From Sorangiineae bacterium NIC37A_2 (GTDB taxonomy: Bacteria > Myxococcota_A > Polyangia > Polyangiales > Polyangiaceae), in NCBI GenBank assembly GCA_002085155.1, contig NASX01000001.1, forward strand, positions 47,630 to 111,629: a DNA stretch of 64,000 nucleotides, in the 5' to 3' direction. Position 1 is the stretch's first letter. Every line of letters starts with the position of its first letter. Shown piece by piece: positions 42,886 through 52,419 of this stretch. Under the pieces are notes generated by a model. The model had not been told where the DNA came from. It saw only the letters and a list, made by a program, of their open reading frames with translations, and ran no database searches. The translations under genes were made by a program, and so were the position numbers.

Positions 42886-44166
42886 TCACATTTCGCGGCG
42901 CTCGAGGCGGGCTACGAAGTAGCCATCGGTCCCATGGGTCCCGGGCAGGATGCGGGAAAAAGACGCCTCTCCTGAGGTTCTTTTCCACATTTCTCCGAGG
43001 TTTCGCGCCAAAGTGAGCCCTTCGGACACACTTTCCAGCACTTTTTCCCCCTCCTCAGGCAACACGCTGCAGGTCGAGAACAAGAGCTGCCCTCCCGGCT
43101 TGAGAGCAGCTGCCGCCTCCTTCAGGATCGCGGCCTGGAGCGCGCCGAGCCGGGCGGGATCCTCAGGACCGAGACGCCGAGCGATTTCCGGGCGATGACG
43201 GAGGGTCCCGACCCCCGAGCAGGGCGCATCCACGAGCACGAAGTCGAAGGAGGCCACGAGGGGCTCGGGAAGGGGCGTCGTCGCGTCCCAGACCTCGGTC
43301 GAGACGGGAGCGCGCGCGCCCGAAAGACGGCGGCTTTCCCGCTCGAGCACGGCGAGCTTCGACCGGTGCAGGTCAGTCGCGACCACAGATCCGCTCGGTC
43401 CGACCAGCTCCCCGAGCAGGAGGGTCTTGTTGCCCCTTCCTGCGCAGACGTCGAGCACGCGAGCGCCCGGGGTCGCCTCGAGCAGGTGGGCGATGAGCTG
43501 AGAGCCGAGCTCCTGCACGACAAACGCCCCCTTTCCATATTCCTCCCGCGCTCGAGGATCTCCGCGCCCCAGGAAACGGAATGCCCCCTCACATGTGGCC
43601 ACGGGTTCGAGTTCCGCTCGCAAGGGCTCGGAGAGCTCAGCCCCCCGGACCACACGCACGGTGAGCCCGCGTCCCGCACCCGGATCCACGAGGTCCCGCG
43701 CGCTGTCAGGGCCGACGGCTTCTTCGAGCCGCGTCCGAAGCCACCCAGGCAAAGAGGTGAACGCCGCCTCCCGAAGCGGGAGCCCGGGCCCCGCGGCCGC
43801 GAGCCGCCGCAGCACAGCGTTGACGAATCCTCCCACCCGCGGCCCCTGCACGCGCCGAACAGCATTCACCGCCTCGTTCACGGCGGCGCTCTGAGGAATG
43901 CGCGGAAGGAAATCGAGCTGATAGACGGCGAGACAAAGCTCTCTCATCACTCGCTCATCAGTCTTCTTCGAACCAATGAAGGGTCTGAGCCTTTCTCTGA
44001 GATACGCCTCGGTCCGAATCACGCCGTAACTGAGCTCGGTCGAAAGCGCCCGATCGCGGAGCTCGAAGCCAGACTCGCTGAGCTCTCGATCGAGCGCCTG
44101 GGCGAGGAAAGCTCCCTCTTTTTGGACGCGCTCGGTGACCCGACTGGCTAGTCGCCGCGCTGTCAT
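42886..44166 (-). CDS. rsmB: 16S rRNA (cytosine-5-)-methyltransferase RsmB
   Basis: 426 aa from ATG 44166, overlapping the rseP stop by 4 bp. The N-terminal about 140 residues are a NusB-like RNA-binding domain (LSYGVIRTEAYLRERLRPFI, SAAVNEAVNAVR). The catalytic part has VLDVCAGRGNKTLLLGELVG (SAM), DAPCSGVGTLRHRPE and FSTCSVLPEEGE with the two cysteines of m5C methyltransferases. It methylates C967 of 16S rRNA in E. coli. The rsmB-dapA linkage is not universal. Confidence 0.95.
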   Translation of the reverse strand: MTARRLASRVTERVQKEGAFLAQALDRELSESGFELRDRALSTELSYGVIRTEAYLRERLRPFIGSKKTDERVMRELCLAVYQLDFLPRIPQSAAVNEAVNAVRRVQGPRVGGFVNAVLRRLAAAGPGLPLREAAFTSLPGWLRTRLEEAVGPDSARDLVDPGAGRGLTVRVVRGAELSEPLRAELEPVATCEGAFRFLGRGDPRAREEYGKGAFVVQELGSQLIAHLLEATPGARVLDVCAGRGNKTLLLGELVGPSGSVVATDLHRSKLAVLERESRRLSGARAPVSTEVWDATTPLPEPLVASFDFVLVDAPCSGVGTLRHRPEIARRLGPEDPARLGALQAAILKEAAAALKPGGQLLFSTCSVLPEEGEKVLESVSEGLTLARNLGEMWKRTSGEASFSRILPGTHGTDGYFVARLERREM

Positions 44167-45911
44167 CCGGAGTGAGCTCCTCCGGGTGGGGCGGCGGCGG
44201 CAGGACTCTCTCGGTTCCCGAGTCGCCTCTGCAGATCGTTTTTGAACGCGAAGGCCATCAGACAAAGCAACAGCGCCATGCCCAAGATGTGCGCGACCTC
44301 GCGCACCCGCATCGGCAGCGGCCGGCGCAGCACTCCCTCGATGAGGAAGAAGAGCAGGTGCCCGCCGTCGAGCACCGGGATCGGCAGGAGATTCAGGAGG
44401 CCGAGGTTGATGCTGAGGAGGGCGATCGCCCAGATGAAATAGTCGGTGCCCTTTCGGCGCTCTCGACCGGCGAGCTCATAGATCGCGATCGGCCCGCTCA
44501 TCTCTTCGAAACTGAGCCGTCCTTGGATGAGCCGAACAAAGGCGACCCCGACGAAGCGCGTCACGGCGACGGTCTCCTCGACAGCCTTGGTGAGCGCGTA
44601 GCGAATCGGCTCCGGGTGATTCACGCGCTCTTCGAGGGCGAGGGGCAGCCACTGCTGCACCGAACCTGGGGCACAGCCGGCGGTTCCGGACTCCATCCGA
44701 TTGGCCCAACTTCCGCAGGGGAGCAGATAGGTCGAGAAGCGCTCACCGGTGGGCAGGGCGAAGTCTTCGCGACGGACCTGAAATGTCCCGGTGTGCTGGA
44801 GACCGTCCCGAGCTCCGTTGAACACGAGCGTGTGGGGTGAGTCCGGGGCCTCCGCCAGCATATCCACGAAGGTCGACCAGGCGGGGAGTTTCTCTCCATC
44901 GAGGCTCACGAGCCGATCCCCTTCGCGGAGGCCCGCCCGATACAGATAGCTCCCCGGCGGCACGACCGCCGCGTAGAGATCGACGCTCTCGATGCCGGTA
45001 CGCTCAGCAAAAGTTCCGTGGGAGAGCGGAGTGAAGGCGATGGCGCCCGCCTCGAACACTGCCATGTCGAAGGCGCCGCCGAGTGCACCGGGCACTCGAA
45101 CCGGGCGCAGATAGGTGATCGGCACGGTCTCGCCGCGGTTACTCTCGAGCTCGAGCTCGATGTCGCGGAAGCGCCGGATCGGGCGGCCGGCGATGAAGGT
45201 GACCATGTCGAAGGTCCGGAGGCCCGCCCGGTAGGCTGGAGTCTCCGGCGAAATCACTCCGATGACCGGCGCGGGCATGTTCGGCTGAATGCCGATGGAG
45301 CCGAAGCGTTCGGTCAGGTCGAGGTCGAGAGAGCGCCTCTGCTCCTGGACGATGATGTCGACCTCTTCGTAGCGATTGGCGCGAAAAACCTTGAATCGGA
45401 GGGAGCGACGCGGGTTTCGTTCGACGATGCGCTTCACTTCGTCGAAGGTTCCGACCTCCTCCCCGTTGATGCTCATGATGCGATCGCCGGGGGCCAAGAC
45501 GCCGTCCGCCGGACGACCAGGGAGCACCATGCCCACGGTCGGGGGCGCAAAGGGCCCGTCCGCGACGAACACGGAGAAATATAAGATGACCGGAAACACC
45601 AGGTTCATCGCCGGGCCCGAGAGCACGACCAAGATCCGCTTGATGAGCGAGAGGCTCTCGAAGGTCCGCTTCCTGTCTTCGGGGAGGACGACGTCGCTGC
45701 GGGACGCCTCGAGCATCTTCACGTAGCCCCCGAGGGGGAACAGCGAGACGCAATACTCTGTTTCACGCCCGTTGATCCGCAGCACCTTGGGTCCAAAACC
45801 CAGGCTGAAGGTGATCACCTTCACGCCAAATGCCTTGGCCACGAGGAAGTGGCCGAGCTCATGGACGAAGATGAGCGAACCGATCAGGACGATGAAATAG
45901 ACGACATCCAT
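44163..45911 (-). CDS. rseP: Site-2 protease RseP, enlarged form with three PDZ-like segments
   Basis: 582 aa from ATG 45911 (MDVVYFIVLIGSLIFVHELG); GTG 45944 adds 11 residues before TM1. HELGH is the zinc site in TM1 and LNLLPIPVLDGGHLLFFLIE the third ligand. Between them are PDZ-like segments near residues 125-205 (GDRIMSINGEEV), 215-275 (AYRAGLRTFDMVTFIAGRPI) and 320-385 (LYRAGLREGDRLVSLDGEKL). Usual RseP has two and about 450 residues. It cleaves anti-sigma factors and remnant signal peptides in the membrane. The C-terminal tail is Ala/Pro-rich. First gene of the operon, divergent from the MMPL exporter. Confidence 0.93.
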   Translation of the reverse strand: MDVVYFIVLIGSLIFVHELGHFLVAKAFGVKVITFSLGFGPKVLRINGRETEYCVSLFPLGGYVKMLEASRSDVVLPEDRKRTFESLSLIKRILVVLSGPAMNLVFPVILYFSVFVADGPFAPPTVGMVLPGRPADGVLAPGDRIMSINGEEVGTFDEVKRIVERNPRRSLRFKVFRANRYEEVDIIVQEQRRSLDLDLTERFGSIGIQPNMPAPVIGVISPETPAYRAGLRTFDMVTFIAGRPIRRFRDIELELESNRGETVPITYLRPVRVPGALGGAFDMAVFEAGAIAFTPLSHGTFAERTGIESVDLYAAVVPPGSYLYRAGLREGDRLVSLDGEKLPAWSTFVDMLAEAPDSPHTLVFNGARDGLQHTGTFQVRREDFALPTGERFSTYLLPCGSWANRMESGTAGCAPGSVQQWLPLALEERVNHPEPIRYALTKAVEETVAVTRFVGVAFVRLIQGRLSFEEMSGPIAIYELAGRERRKGTDYFIWAIALLSINLGLLNLLPIPVLDGGHLLFFLIEGVLRRPLPMRVREVAHILGMALLLCLMAFAFKNDLQRRLGNRESPAAAAPPGGAHSG

Positions 45912-46021
45912 GCCCGTCGGCGGAGCGACTACCACAGAAACCACTGATTTGACCCGAAATCGGCGTCCGCCTGCCCTTTCTGCTTGCCCCAGAGGGGGGC
46001 GTTTGGAAGTCTCCGCCGCCC

Positions 46022-48433
46022 ATGTTCGAGAGCGTCGCGCGCCTCCTGACCAGCTTTTCCGTAAAACGCCCCTGGATCGTCACGGGGCTGCTCGCCGTCA
46101 TCATGACGATCGGGGCCCTGTTCAGCACGAAGCTCGAGCTCCGACTCAACTACATGGAGCTCCTGCCGCCGGACGCCCAGCTGGTCAAAGACTTCAAGTG
46201 GGTCATGAAGAAGGCCGGGACCGAGGGCTACCTGGTCATCGCGCTGTCAGGAGGCTCGCGGGAGGAACGTCTCGAGTTCGCGCCCACGCTCCAGAAAGCG
46301 ATCGAAGAGCTGCCGGAGGTTCGTTACGCCGAGTACACGAACGACGTCCCCTTCTTCAAGGAGAACGCGGGCGCGCTGTTACCCCTCGATGAGGTGAAGA
46401 GGATCCAGGCGGACCTCGAAGCGAAGATCAAACAGGGCATCGAAGACAGCATGGACCTCGGGCTCGATGAGGATGAGCCGCCGAAGAAGGTCACCGAAGA
46501 AGACATCGAGAAGACCTTCGCCGAGTTTGACCGCGCGCTCCCGCCCGAGATCCTCGAAAACAAGGAGAAGACCGAGCTATATTTGATGGCCAAACCGGCC
46601 TTGGCTTCGGTTGGCGTCGAGGAGGTCACGCAGCTCCTCGAGAGCGCCGAGAGCGTCTGTAACCGCGAAATTCAAGCCTCCGGGAAGCCGTTCCGCGCGG
46701 AGTTTGGCGGACCAGCCGTCTTCATGAAGACCTTCAACGACGGCATGCAGAAGGACCTCGGGCTGATTTCGCTCGTCGCCTTCCTAGCGGCGACCTTCCT
46801 GCTCGTCGCCTCGACGAGGCGCCCGCTCGCGTCCCTCTTCATCTTGCTCCCGATCGCCGGAGCCATCGCCTGCGCGCTCGGAGTCGCGGCCGTCACCATC
46901 GGTCACCTCAACATCATCTCGAGCATGCTGGTCGCCATCTTGCTCGGCCTCGGTGTGGAGTTTGGTATTCACCTCATCCTGCGCACCAACGAAGCGCGGG
47001 TGCAGTTGCCGCTCGAAGAGGCGCTGCTCGAAGCGGTCCCCGAGACCATGGCCGGGGCGTTCTCGGGCGCGGTGACCAATGGTGCCGCGTTCTTCGTGCT
47101 CATCTTCGCGAGCTTCTCCGCCTACAGGCAGTTCGGCTTCATCGCCGCGACCGGTATTTTGCTCTCGTGGCTGTTCACGTACACGCTCCTGCCCGCTCTG
47201 ATCGTCATCACCGAGCGTTACCTGCCCGGCTGGGTGATCCGGGCCGACCGAGCTCAGGAGACCAAGTTCATGCCCCCGCGGCCGCTGCTCTGGGGCGTGC
47301 TCATCATCTTCCCCCTCATCGCGGCCCTCGGCATCTACGCGATCCCGCGCGTCGGCCTCGAGCGCAGCTTCAATGCCCTAAACGGTACCACCGTCCCCGA
47401 CCCCGTCGGCTCCCGCGCCTCGAGCAGCCTCGGTACCACACTCACCCCCGCCTTCATCTGGGTCCCGACCCTCGACGACGCGCGCAAACTGGAGGCGATC
47501 TTCGAGGACCTAAAGAAGAACGATCCGAACCCGAATGGTTCGATCATCGAGTCGACCGTTTCCCTCGCCCGCGCCGTTCACAACGACTGGGACGAGCGAG
47601 GCCCCGCTCTCGCGAGCATCGTCAAATCCCTGCGCAAGCTCCCCGACGACCTCTGGCAGAAGTACGAGGCGCGCCTCTCCGAGTTCGAACGAGCGGCTCA
47701 AGCGAAGCCGCTCCAGGTCTCCGACCTGCCGGAGACGGTGCGGCGGAAGTTCGCGCCCCTCGACAACGACGGAACGTTCGTCCTCTTCACTCCTTCTCGC
47801 TCCGTTGACGACGCCAATGAGCTCGACGATTTCGTCGCCAAGATCGAGCTCGCCGTCGATCAGGCGAAGGCCATGGGCTTCGAGCCGAAGGTCATGAGCG
47901 AGAACCGGATCGCCGTCCACATTTTCCGTCAGGTCTTCGCGGACGCGCCCTTCATCGGTTGGTCAGCGACACTCGTCGCCCTCCTCGTGCTCTTCATCTT
48001 GCTGCGCGACGTGCGTGAAACCCTCACGCTCTTCGCGCCGCTCGCGCTCGGAATGCTCAGCATGGTGGCCGGGCTTTACCTGCTCAAGGTCAAGCTCAAC
48101 TTCATCAACATGTGCGTGATCCCGAGCATCTTCACGGTCGCCATCGACAACGCGGTCCACCTCTATCACCGCTACCAGAAGGACGGCGTCCAGAAGATGC
48201 CCCAGATCCTGGGCACGACCGGCATCGCGATCTTGATGGCCTCGCTGGTGAACCTGTCCGGCTACGCTCCGATGCTCCTCGCCCAGTTCTACGGGCTCAA
48301 GAGCCTCGGCATCGTGGCGACCCTCGGCATGGCTGGCATGGTCATCGCGACGGTGGCTTGGTTCCCGGCGCTCCTCCTCCTCATCCCGGAGCGTTACATC
48401 CGGGGCAAGCGCATCAAAAATCAGGAGGGCTAA
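46022..48433 (+). CDS. MMPL/RND-superfamily exporter (HpnN-like)
   Basis: 803 aa. Two repeats of one TM, a periplasmic loop, then five TM helices: TM1 VTGLLAVIMTIGALFST; first block LISLVAFLAATFLLVASTR to ALIVITERYL; second TM block from WSATLVALLVLFILLRD to LLLLIPERY. VAILLGLGVEFGIHLILR and PSIFTVAIDNAVHLYHRY carry the conserved GxxxEFGIH/xxDNAVHLYHR helices of the MMPL/HpnN group. HpnN moves hopanoids to the outer membrane, so lipid export is a fair guess; no hopanoid genes are in view. Confidence 0.9.
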   Translation: MFESVARLLTSFSVKRPWIVTGLLAVIMTIGALFSTKLELRLNYMELLPPDAQLVKDFKWVMKKAGTEGYLVIALSGGSREERLEFAPTLQKAIEELPEVRYAEYTNDVPFFKENAGALLPLDEVKRIQADLEAKIKQGIEDSMDLGLDEDEPPKKVTEEDIEKTFAEFDRALPPEILENKEKTELYLMAKPALASVGVEEVTQLLESAESVCNREIQASGKPFRAEFGGPAVFMKTFNDGMQKDLGLISLVAFLAATFLLVASTRRPLASLFILLPIAGAIACALGVAAVTIGHLNIISSMLVAILLGLGVEFGIHLILRTNEARVQLPLEEALLEAVPETMAGAFSGAVTNGAAFFVLIFASFSAYRQFGFIAATGILLSWLFTYTLLPALIVITERYLPGWVIRADRAQETKFMPPRPLLWGVLIIFPLIAALGIYAIPRVGLERSFNALNGTTVPDPVGSRASSSLGTTLTPAFIWVPTLDDARKLEAIFEDLKKNDPNPNGSIIESTVSLARAVHNDWDERGPALASIVKSLRKLPDDLWQKYEARLSEFERAAQAKPLQVSDLPETVRRKFAPLDNDGTFVLFTPSRSVDDANELDDFVAKIELAVDQAKAMGFEPKVMSENRIAVHIFRQVFADAPFIGWSATLVALLVLFILLRDVRETLTLFAPLALGMLSMVAGLYLLKVKLNFINMCVIPSIFTVAIDNAVHLYHRYQKDGVQKMPQILGTTGIAILMASLVNLSGYAPMLLAQFYGLKSLGIVATLGMAGMVIATVAWFPALLLLIPERYIRGKRIKNQEG

Positions 48434-48557
48434 GCCTCCTTCGGGCGCTCCGCTCGCGGGGGCGCCCGAGCCCTTCCGGGCTCCCTCAGCCCATTTCCGC
48501 GCACCCGAGGACCTCGCGCCCCCGCTCCCTCATTTTGGGGTATGTTGGAGTGTCATC

Positions 48558-49112
48558 ATGAAGATCGACGCATCGCGCTTTCCCGCGCTCAAAGCGCCCC
48601 CCGAAGTGCAGCAGCCCCCCAAGCCGCCGTCGAAGAGCCTGATCACCTTGAGCACGCTCATGATGCCCGAGCACGCCAATCATCTCGGCAACGTCCACGG
48701 CGGCGTCATCATGAAGCTCGTCGACGAAGCCGCAGCCATCGCCGCCATGCGCCACGCGGGCAGTCCCGCGGTCACGGTCGCGATGGACTCGATGAGTTTC
48801 AAGCAACCGGTTCAGGTTGGAGACCTCCTGATCTGTAACGCCATGGTCACCTTCACTCACCGGAGCTCGATGGAGGTAGAGGTCCATGTGACGGCCGAAG
48901 ACCCGGTGACCGGCGAGACCACCCACACGAACTCCGCCTACCTGGTGTTTGTTGCGCTCGGCGCCGACGCGAGGCCGCGCGCGGTCCCGACCCTCGCGCT
49001 AGAGACCGACGCGGACCGGGAGCGCTTCGAAGCGGGCGCAGAGCGCCAGAGGGCGCGGCTAGCCCGGCGGGACAAGGAGCGACGCTTCTCGACGCCGCCT
49101 CGTGAGGGATGA
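48558..49112 (+). CDS. Hot-dog-fold acyl-CoA thioesterase
   Basis: 184 aa. TLSTLMMPEHANHLGNVHGG then VIMKLVDEAAAIAAMRHAG, MDSMSFKQPVQVGDLLICNA and HTNSAYLVFVAL fit the YciA/BACH-type acyl-CoA thioesterases, with the active Asn-His region and Asp. The N-terminus is Pro-rich; the C-terminal 30 residues are Arg/Glu-rich. The stop codon lies inside a 28-bp direct repeat. It hydrolyses acyl-CoA; chain length unknown. Confidence 0.9.
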   Translation: MKIDASRFPALKAPPEVQQPPKPPSKSLITLSTLMMPEHANHLGNVHGGVIMKLVDEAAAIAAMRHAGSPAVTVAMDSMSFKQPVQVGDLLICNAMVTFTHRSSMEVEVHVTAEDPVTGETTHTNSAYLVFVALGADARPRAVPTLALETDADRERFEAGAERQRARLARRDKERRFSTPPREG

Positions 49113-49175
49113 GCCTCACAGGCGTGGCAGGCGGCAACCGCCTACTCCTCGACGCCGCCTCGTGAGGGATGAGCC
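49088..49175. repeat. 28-bp direct repeat at exactly 60-bp offset
   Basis: An identical 28-mer (starting CTCGACGCCG, ending GGGATGAGCC) occurs at 49088-49115 and 49148-49175. The first copy includes the thioesterase stop codon. The bases between copies include GCGGCAACCGCC, a small inverted repeat. Confidence 0.85.
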
Positions 49176-49357
49176 ACCGTCCCGGCGGCGCCCGCAAAGG
49201 AGCCTTCTCGGCCCCTCCACACCACCCGAAGACGCTCCCCAAGCGCGTGCGGGCGCCTACCAGAGCTCCCCAGAGAGGCCCAAATGTCGAAAAAGGAAAG
49301 TTTCGGGAGGTCCGAGCCTAGACCGCCCTCTGACCCGACACTAGGTTCTCGCGCGCA
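49176..49357. other. Region upstream of secA
   Basis: About 180 bp, no gene. AGGAAAG sits at 49296 but far from the secA ATG at 49358. No secA-type leader control element is recognised. Confidence 0.35.
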
Positions 49358-52300
49358 ATGTTGACCTGGGTCGTAAAGAATCTGTTCGGGACCTCGAACG
49401 AGCGGGCGGTGAAGCGGATGCTCCCGATCGTCGATCGGATCAATTCTCTCGAAGCAAAGATCAAAGCGCTCAGCGACGCCGAGCTCCAAGCCCAGACCGC
49501 GCACTTCAAAGAGCGGCTCGATAATGGCGAGAGCCTCGACTCCATCTTGCCTGAGGCCTTCGCGACCTGCCGAGAAGCTTCCAGGCGCGTCCTCGGCATG
49601 CGGCACTACGACGTGCAGCTGCTGGGCGGCATGGTGCTCCACGACGGCAAGATCGCTGAAATGCGCACCGGTGAAGGAAAGACCCTGGTCGCGACCTTGG
49701 CCGTGTATTTGAACGCGCTCGAGGGCCGCGGGGTGCACGTTGTCACCGTCAACGACTACCTCGCGCGCCGCGACGCCGAGTGGATGGGCCGGCTCTACAA
49801 CTGGCTTGGCCTCACCTACGGCGTCATCGTCAGCCAGCAAAGCACGAGCGAGAAGATCAAAGCCTACAAGGCCGACATCACCTACGGCCAGAATAACGAG
49901 TTCGGCTTCGACTACCTCCGCGACAATATGAAGGATAGCGCGCTCGAACACGTCCAGCGCGCTCTCCATTTCGCCATCGTCGACGAGGTCGACTCGATCT
50001 TGATCGACGAAGCCCGCACCCCGCTCATCATCAGCGGCCCGGCCGACGCGGCCAGCGACAAGTATCGGACCTTGAACGAGGTCATCACGCGCCTGACCAA
50101 GGACGAGCACTACTCCGTCGACGAGAAGGCCTTCTCGGTCACCTTCACCGACGAGGGCATCGAGCTCGTCCAGAAGCTCACGGGGATCAGGAACCTCTAC
50201 GACCCGATCAACATCCAGAGCCTGCACATCCTGAACCAGCTCCTCAAGGCTCACGCCCTCTACAAGCGGGACCAGCAGTACATGGTCACGCCGGATGGCA
50301 AGGTCCTCATCATCGATGAGTACACCGGCCGTGTTCTGGCGGGGCGTCGCTGGAGCGACGGTCTCCATCAGGCCGTCGAAGCCAAAGAGAACGTACGGAT
50401 CCAGGAGGAGAGTCGCACCATGGCGACCATCACCTTCCAGAACCTGTTCCGTCTCTACAAGAAGCTCTCCGGCATGACAGGTACGGCCCAGACCGAGGCC
50501 ACCGAGTTCATGAGCACCTACAAGCTCGACGTGGTGACGATCCCGACGAACCGCCCGATCCAGCGCATCGATTACCACGACGTCGTCTACAAGACCGAGC
50601 GCGAGAAGTTCGCCGCGGTGGTCCGCGAAATCCTTGAAATGAACGCGCAGGGGCGCCCGGTCCTGGTCGGAACGACCAGCGTCGAAAAGAGCGCTGCCCT
50701 GAGCCGGATCCTGACCAAGAAGGGCATCGCGCACCAGGTTCTGAACGCCAAACACCACGAGAACGAAGCCTACGTCGTCGCTCAGGCGGGACGAAAAGGC
50801 GCGATCACGGTCTCGACGAACATGGCGGGCCGCGGCACCGACATCATGCTCGGCGGCAACGCGGAGATGCTCGCGCGGGATGAGTTCATCAAGAGCGGGC
50901 GCAACCCTGACGAAGAGCGCGAGGCGTTCGAAGCGACGGTCGCCGTCTGGGCTGAGAAATGCAAAGCGGAGCAGCAGGAGGTCAAAGAGCTCGGCGGTCT
51001 CCACATCCTCGGCACCGAGCGTCATGAGTCGCGACGCATCGACAACCAGCTCCGTGGTCGCGCCGGACGCCAGGGCGATCCGGGCTCGAGCCGCTTCTAC
51101 CTGTCCCTCGAGGATGACCTCATGCGCATCTTCGGCGGCGATCGCGTCAAGAACATCATGGATCGCATGGGCATGCCCGACGACGAGCCCATCGAACATC
51201 CGATGGTCTCGAAGAGCATCCAGAACGCCCAGCGGAAGGTCGAGGAGCGGAACTTCGACGCTCGAAAGAACACCCTCGAGTACGACGACGTGATGAACGC
51301 CCAAAGGCGTACGCTGTACGGCCTCAGGCAGCAGCTGGGCCTCGGTCGTTATGCTCCTGAGGAGCTCGACGATCTCGGCAAACCGACCGGGAAAACCCGC
51401 GTCATCCCCAAGGACCCCGACATCGAGAAGCGCATCACGCCGCTCGTGGCGCAGCTCGTGGCGATGTTCTGCGAGAATCCGCCTCCTCTCAAAGATCAAA
51501 ACGGCAAGAGCCGCACCCCGACCCGAGAAGAGCTCGAAGCCGGCGGCAATATCCAGGACATCGAGGCTCTCCAGCACGAGGCCTACAACCTCTGGGGCAT
51601 CAAGCTCGACCTCGAGACGCGCAAGAAGCGCACGCCCGTGAGCGTCTACGACGAGCTCTCCGACCTCGCCGTGCAGGGCCTCTCGGAGCAAAAGGAGCGT
51701 CTGCTCGATCTCATCGATCGAGTCGTCGCCGCCATCGTCGAAGAGAATTGCCCTCCCCAGAAGATGCCGGAGGACTGGGACTTCAAGGCGATCGCCGACG
51801 CCTTCGCCGACATCTTCGGGCGCAAGCTCGACGTGCGCTTGGAGCAGTTCGGCTCCGCCGACGCCATCGTGCGCGAGGTCTACAGGGCAGCCGAAGAGAT
51901 TTACGCCGCCCGCGAGCGCTCGATGGGCATCGACCTGCTCCTCCGAGTCTTCCGCTATCTCTACACCCAGGGCCTCGATCAAGCCTGGGTCGACCATCTC
52001 CAGAACATGGAGCACCTCCGGGACGGCATCGGCCTCCGCGGCTACGGCCAGCGCGACCCGAAGAACGAATACAAGAAGGAAGGCTATAACCTCTTCTTGA
52101 ACATGATGGCGAGCGTCTCGAGCAAGGTGCTGACGAGGCTCTTTGAGGTCCAGATCGAAGGACAACAAGAGATCGCCGCGATGGAGCGCGAGTTCGAAGA
52201 GAAGCAGCAGCGCGAGCTCGAGCAGGCCGTTGCCATGCACGAAGGAGATCCGGAGTCGGCCGAGCCCGGCGCCGATCTCGACGCAGCCCGCAAGAGCGTC

Positions 52301-52414
52301 ATGAAGGCGCGGGTCGAGCCGACCTCCAAGCCGCCTGTCGAACGGAGCGATCTTTGCCCCTGTGGCTCCGGCAAGAAGTTCCGCGATTGCCACGGAGCCG
52401 CGCTCGAGGATTGA
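49358..52414 (+). CDS. secA: Preprotein translocase ATPase SecA
   Basis: 1018 aa, somewhat longer than E. coli SecA (901). Drives post-translational export through SecYEG. NBD1 has MRTGEGKTLVATLAVYLNAL (Walker A) and DEVDSILIDEARTPLIISG (Walker B); the preprotein cross-linking domain, NBD2 (TNMAGRGTDIMLGGNAEM, RQGDPGSSRFYLS) and the helical scaffold follow. An insertion lies in the helical wing (about 665-730). The C-terminal zinc tail CPCGSGKKFRDCHG is intact, so SecB or ribosome contact is likely. The ABC ATPase gene begins 6 bp later. Confidence 0.98.
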   Translation: MLTWVVKNLFGTSNERAVKRMLPIVDRINSLEAKIKALSDAELQAQTAHFKERLDNGESLDSILPEAFATCREASRRVLGMRHYDVQLLGGMVLHDGKIAEMRTGEGKTLVATLAVYLNALEGRGVHVVTVNDYLARRDAEWMGRLYNWLGLTYGVIVSQQSTSEKIKAYKADITYGQNNEFGFDYLRDNMKDSALEHVQRALHFAIVDEVDSILIDEARTPLIISGPADAASDKYRTLNEVITRLTKDEHYSVDEKAFSVTFTDEGIELVQKLTGIRNLYDPINIQSLHILNQLLKAHALYKRDQQYMVTPDGKVLIIDEYTGRVLAGRRWSDGLHQAVEAKENVRIQEESRTMATITFQNLFRLYKKLSGMTGTAQTEATEFMSTYKLDVVTIPTNRPIQRIDYHDVVYKTEREKFAAVVREILEMNAQGRPVLVGTTSVEKSAALSRILTKKGIAHQVLNAKHHENEAYVVAQAGRKGAITVSTNMAGRGTDIMLGGNAEMLARDEFIKSGRNPDEEREAFEATVAVWAEKCKAEQQEVKELGGLHILGTERHESRRIDNQLRGRAGRQGDPGSSRFYLSLEDDLMRIFGGDRVKNIMDRMGMPDDEPIEHPMVSKSIQNAQRKVEERNFDARKNTLEYDDVMNAQRRTLYGLRQQLGLGRYAPEELDDLGKPTGKTRVIPKDPDIEKRITPLVAQLVAMFCENPPPLKDQNGKSRTPTREELEAGGNIQDIEALQHEAYNLWGIKLDLETRKKRTPVSVYDELSDLAVQGLSEQKERLLDLIDRVVAAIVEENCPPQKMPEDWDFKAIADAFADIFGRKLDVRLEQFGSADAIVREVYRAAEEIYAARERSMGIDLLLRVFRYLYTQGLDQAWVDHLQNMEHLRDGIGLRGYGQRDPKNEYKKEGYNLFLNMMASVSSKVLTRLFEVQIEGQQEIAAMEREFEEKQQRELEQAVAMHEGDPESAEPGADLDAARKSVMKARVEPTSKPPVERSDLCPCGSGKKFRDCHGAALED

Positions 52415-52419
52415 GCCCT

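Noticed and set aside
48468..48483. Hairpin GAGCCC-TTCC-GGGCTC after the MMPL gene as a terminator
   Set aside because: Only a 6-bp stem and no T-tract; too weak to call.
49142..52393. 1083-codon open frame antisense to secA
   Set aside because: High GC keeps the third-position frame open; secA on the plus strand has full family motifs, and the antisense product has none.
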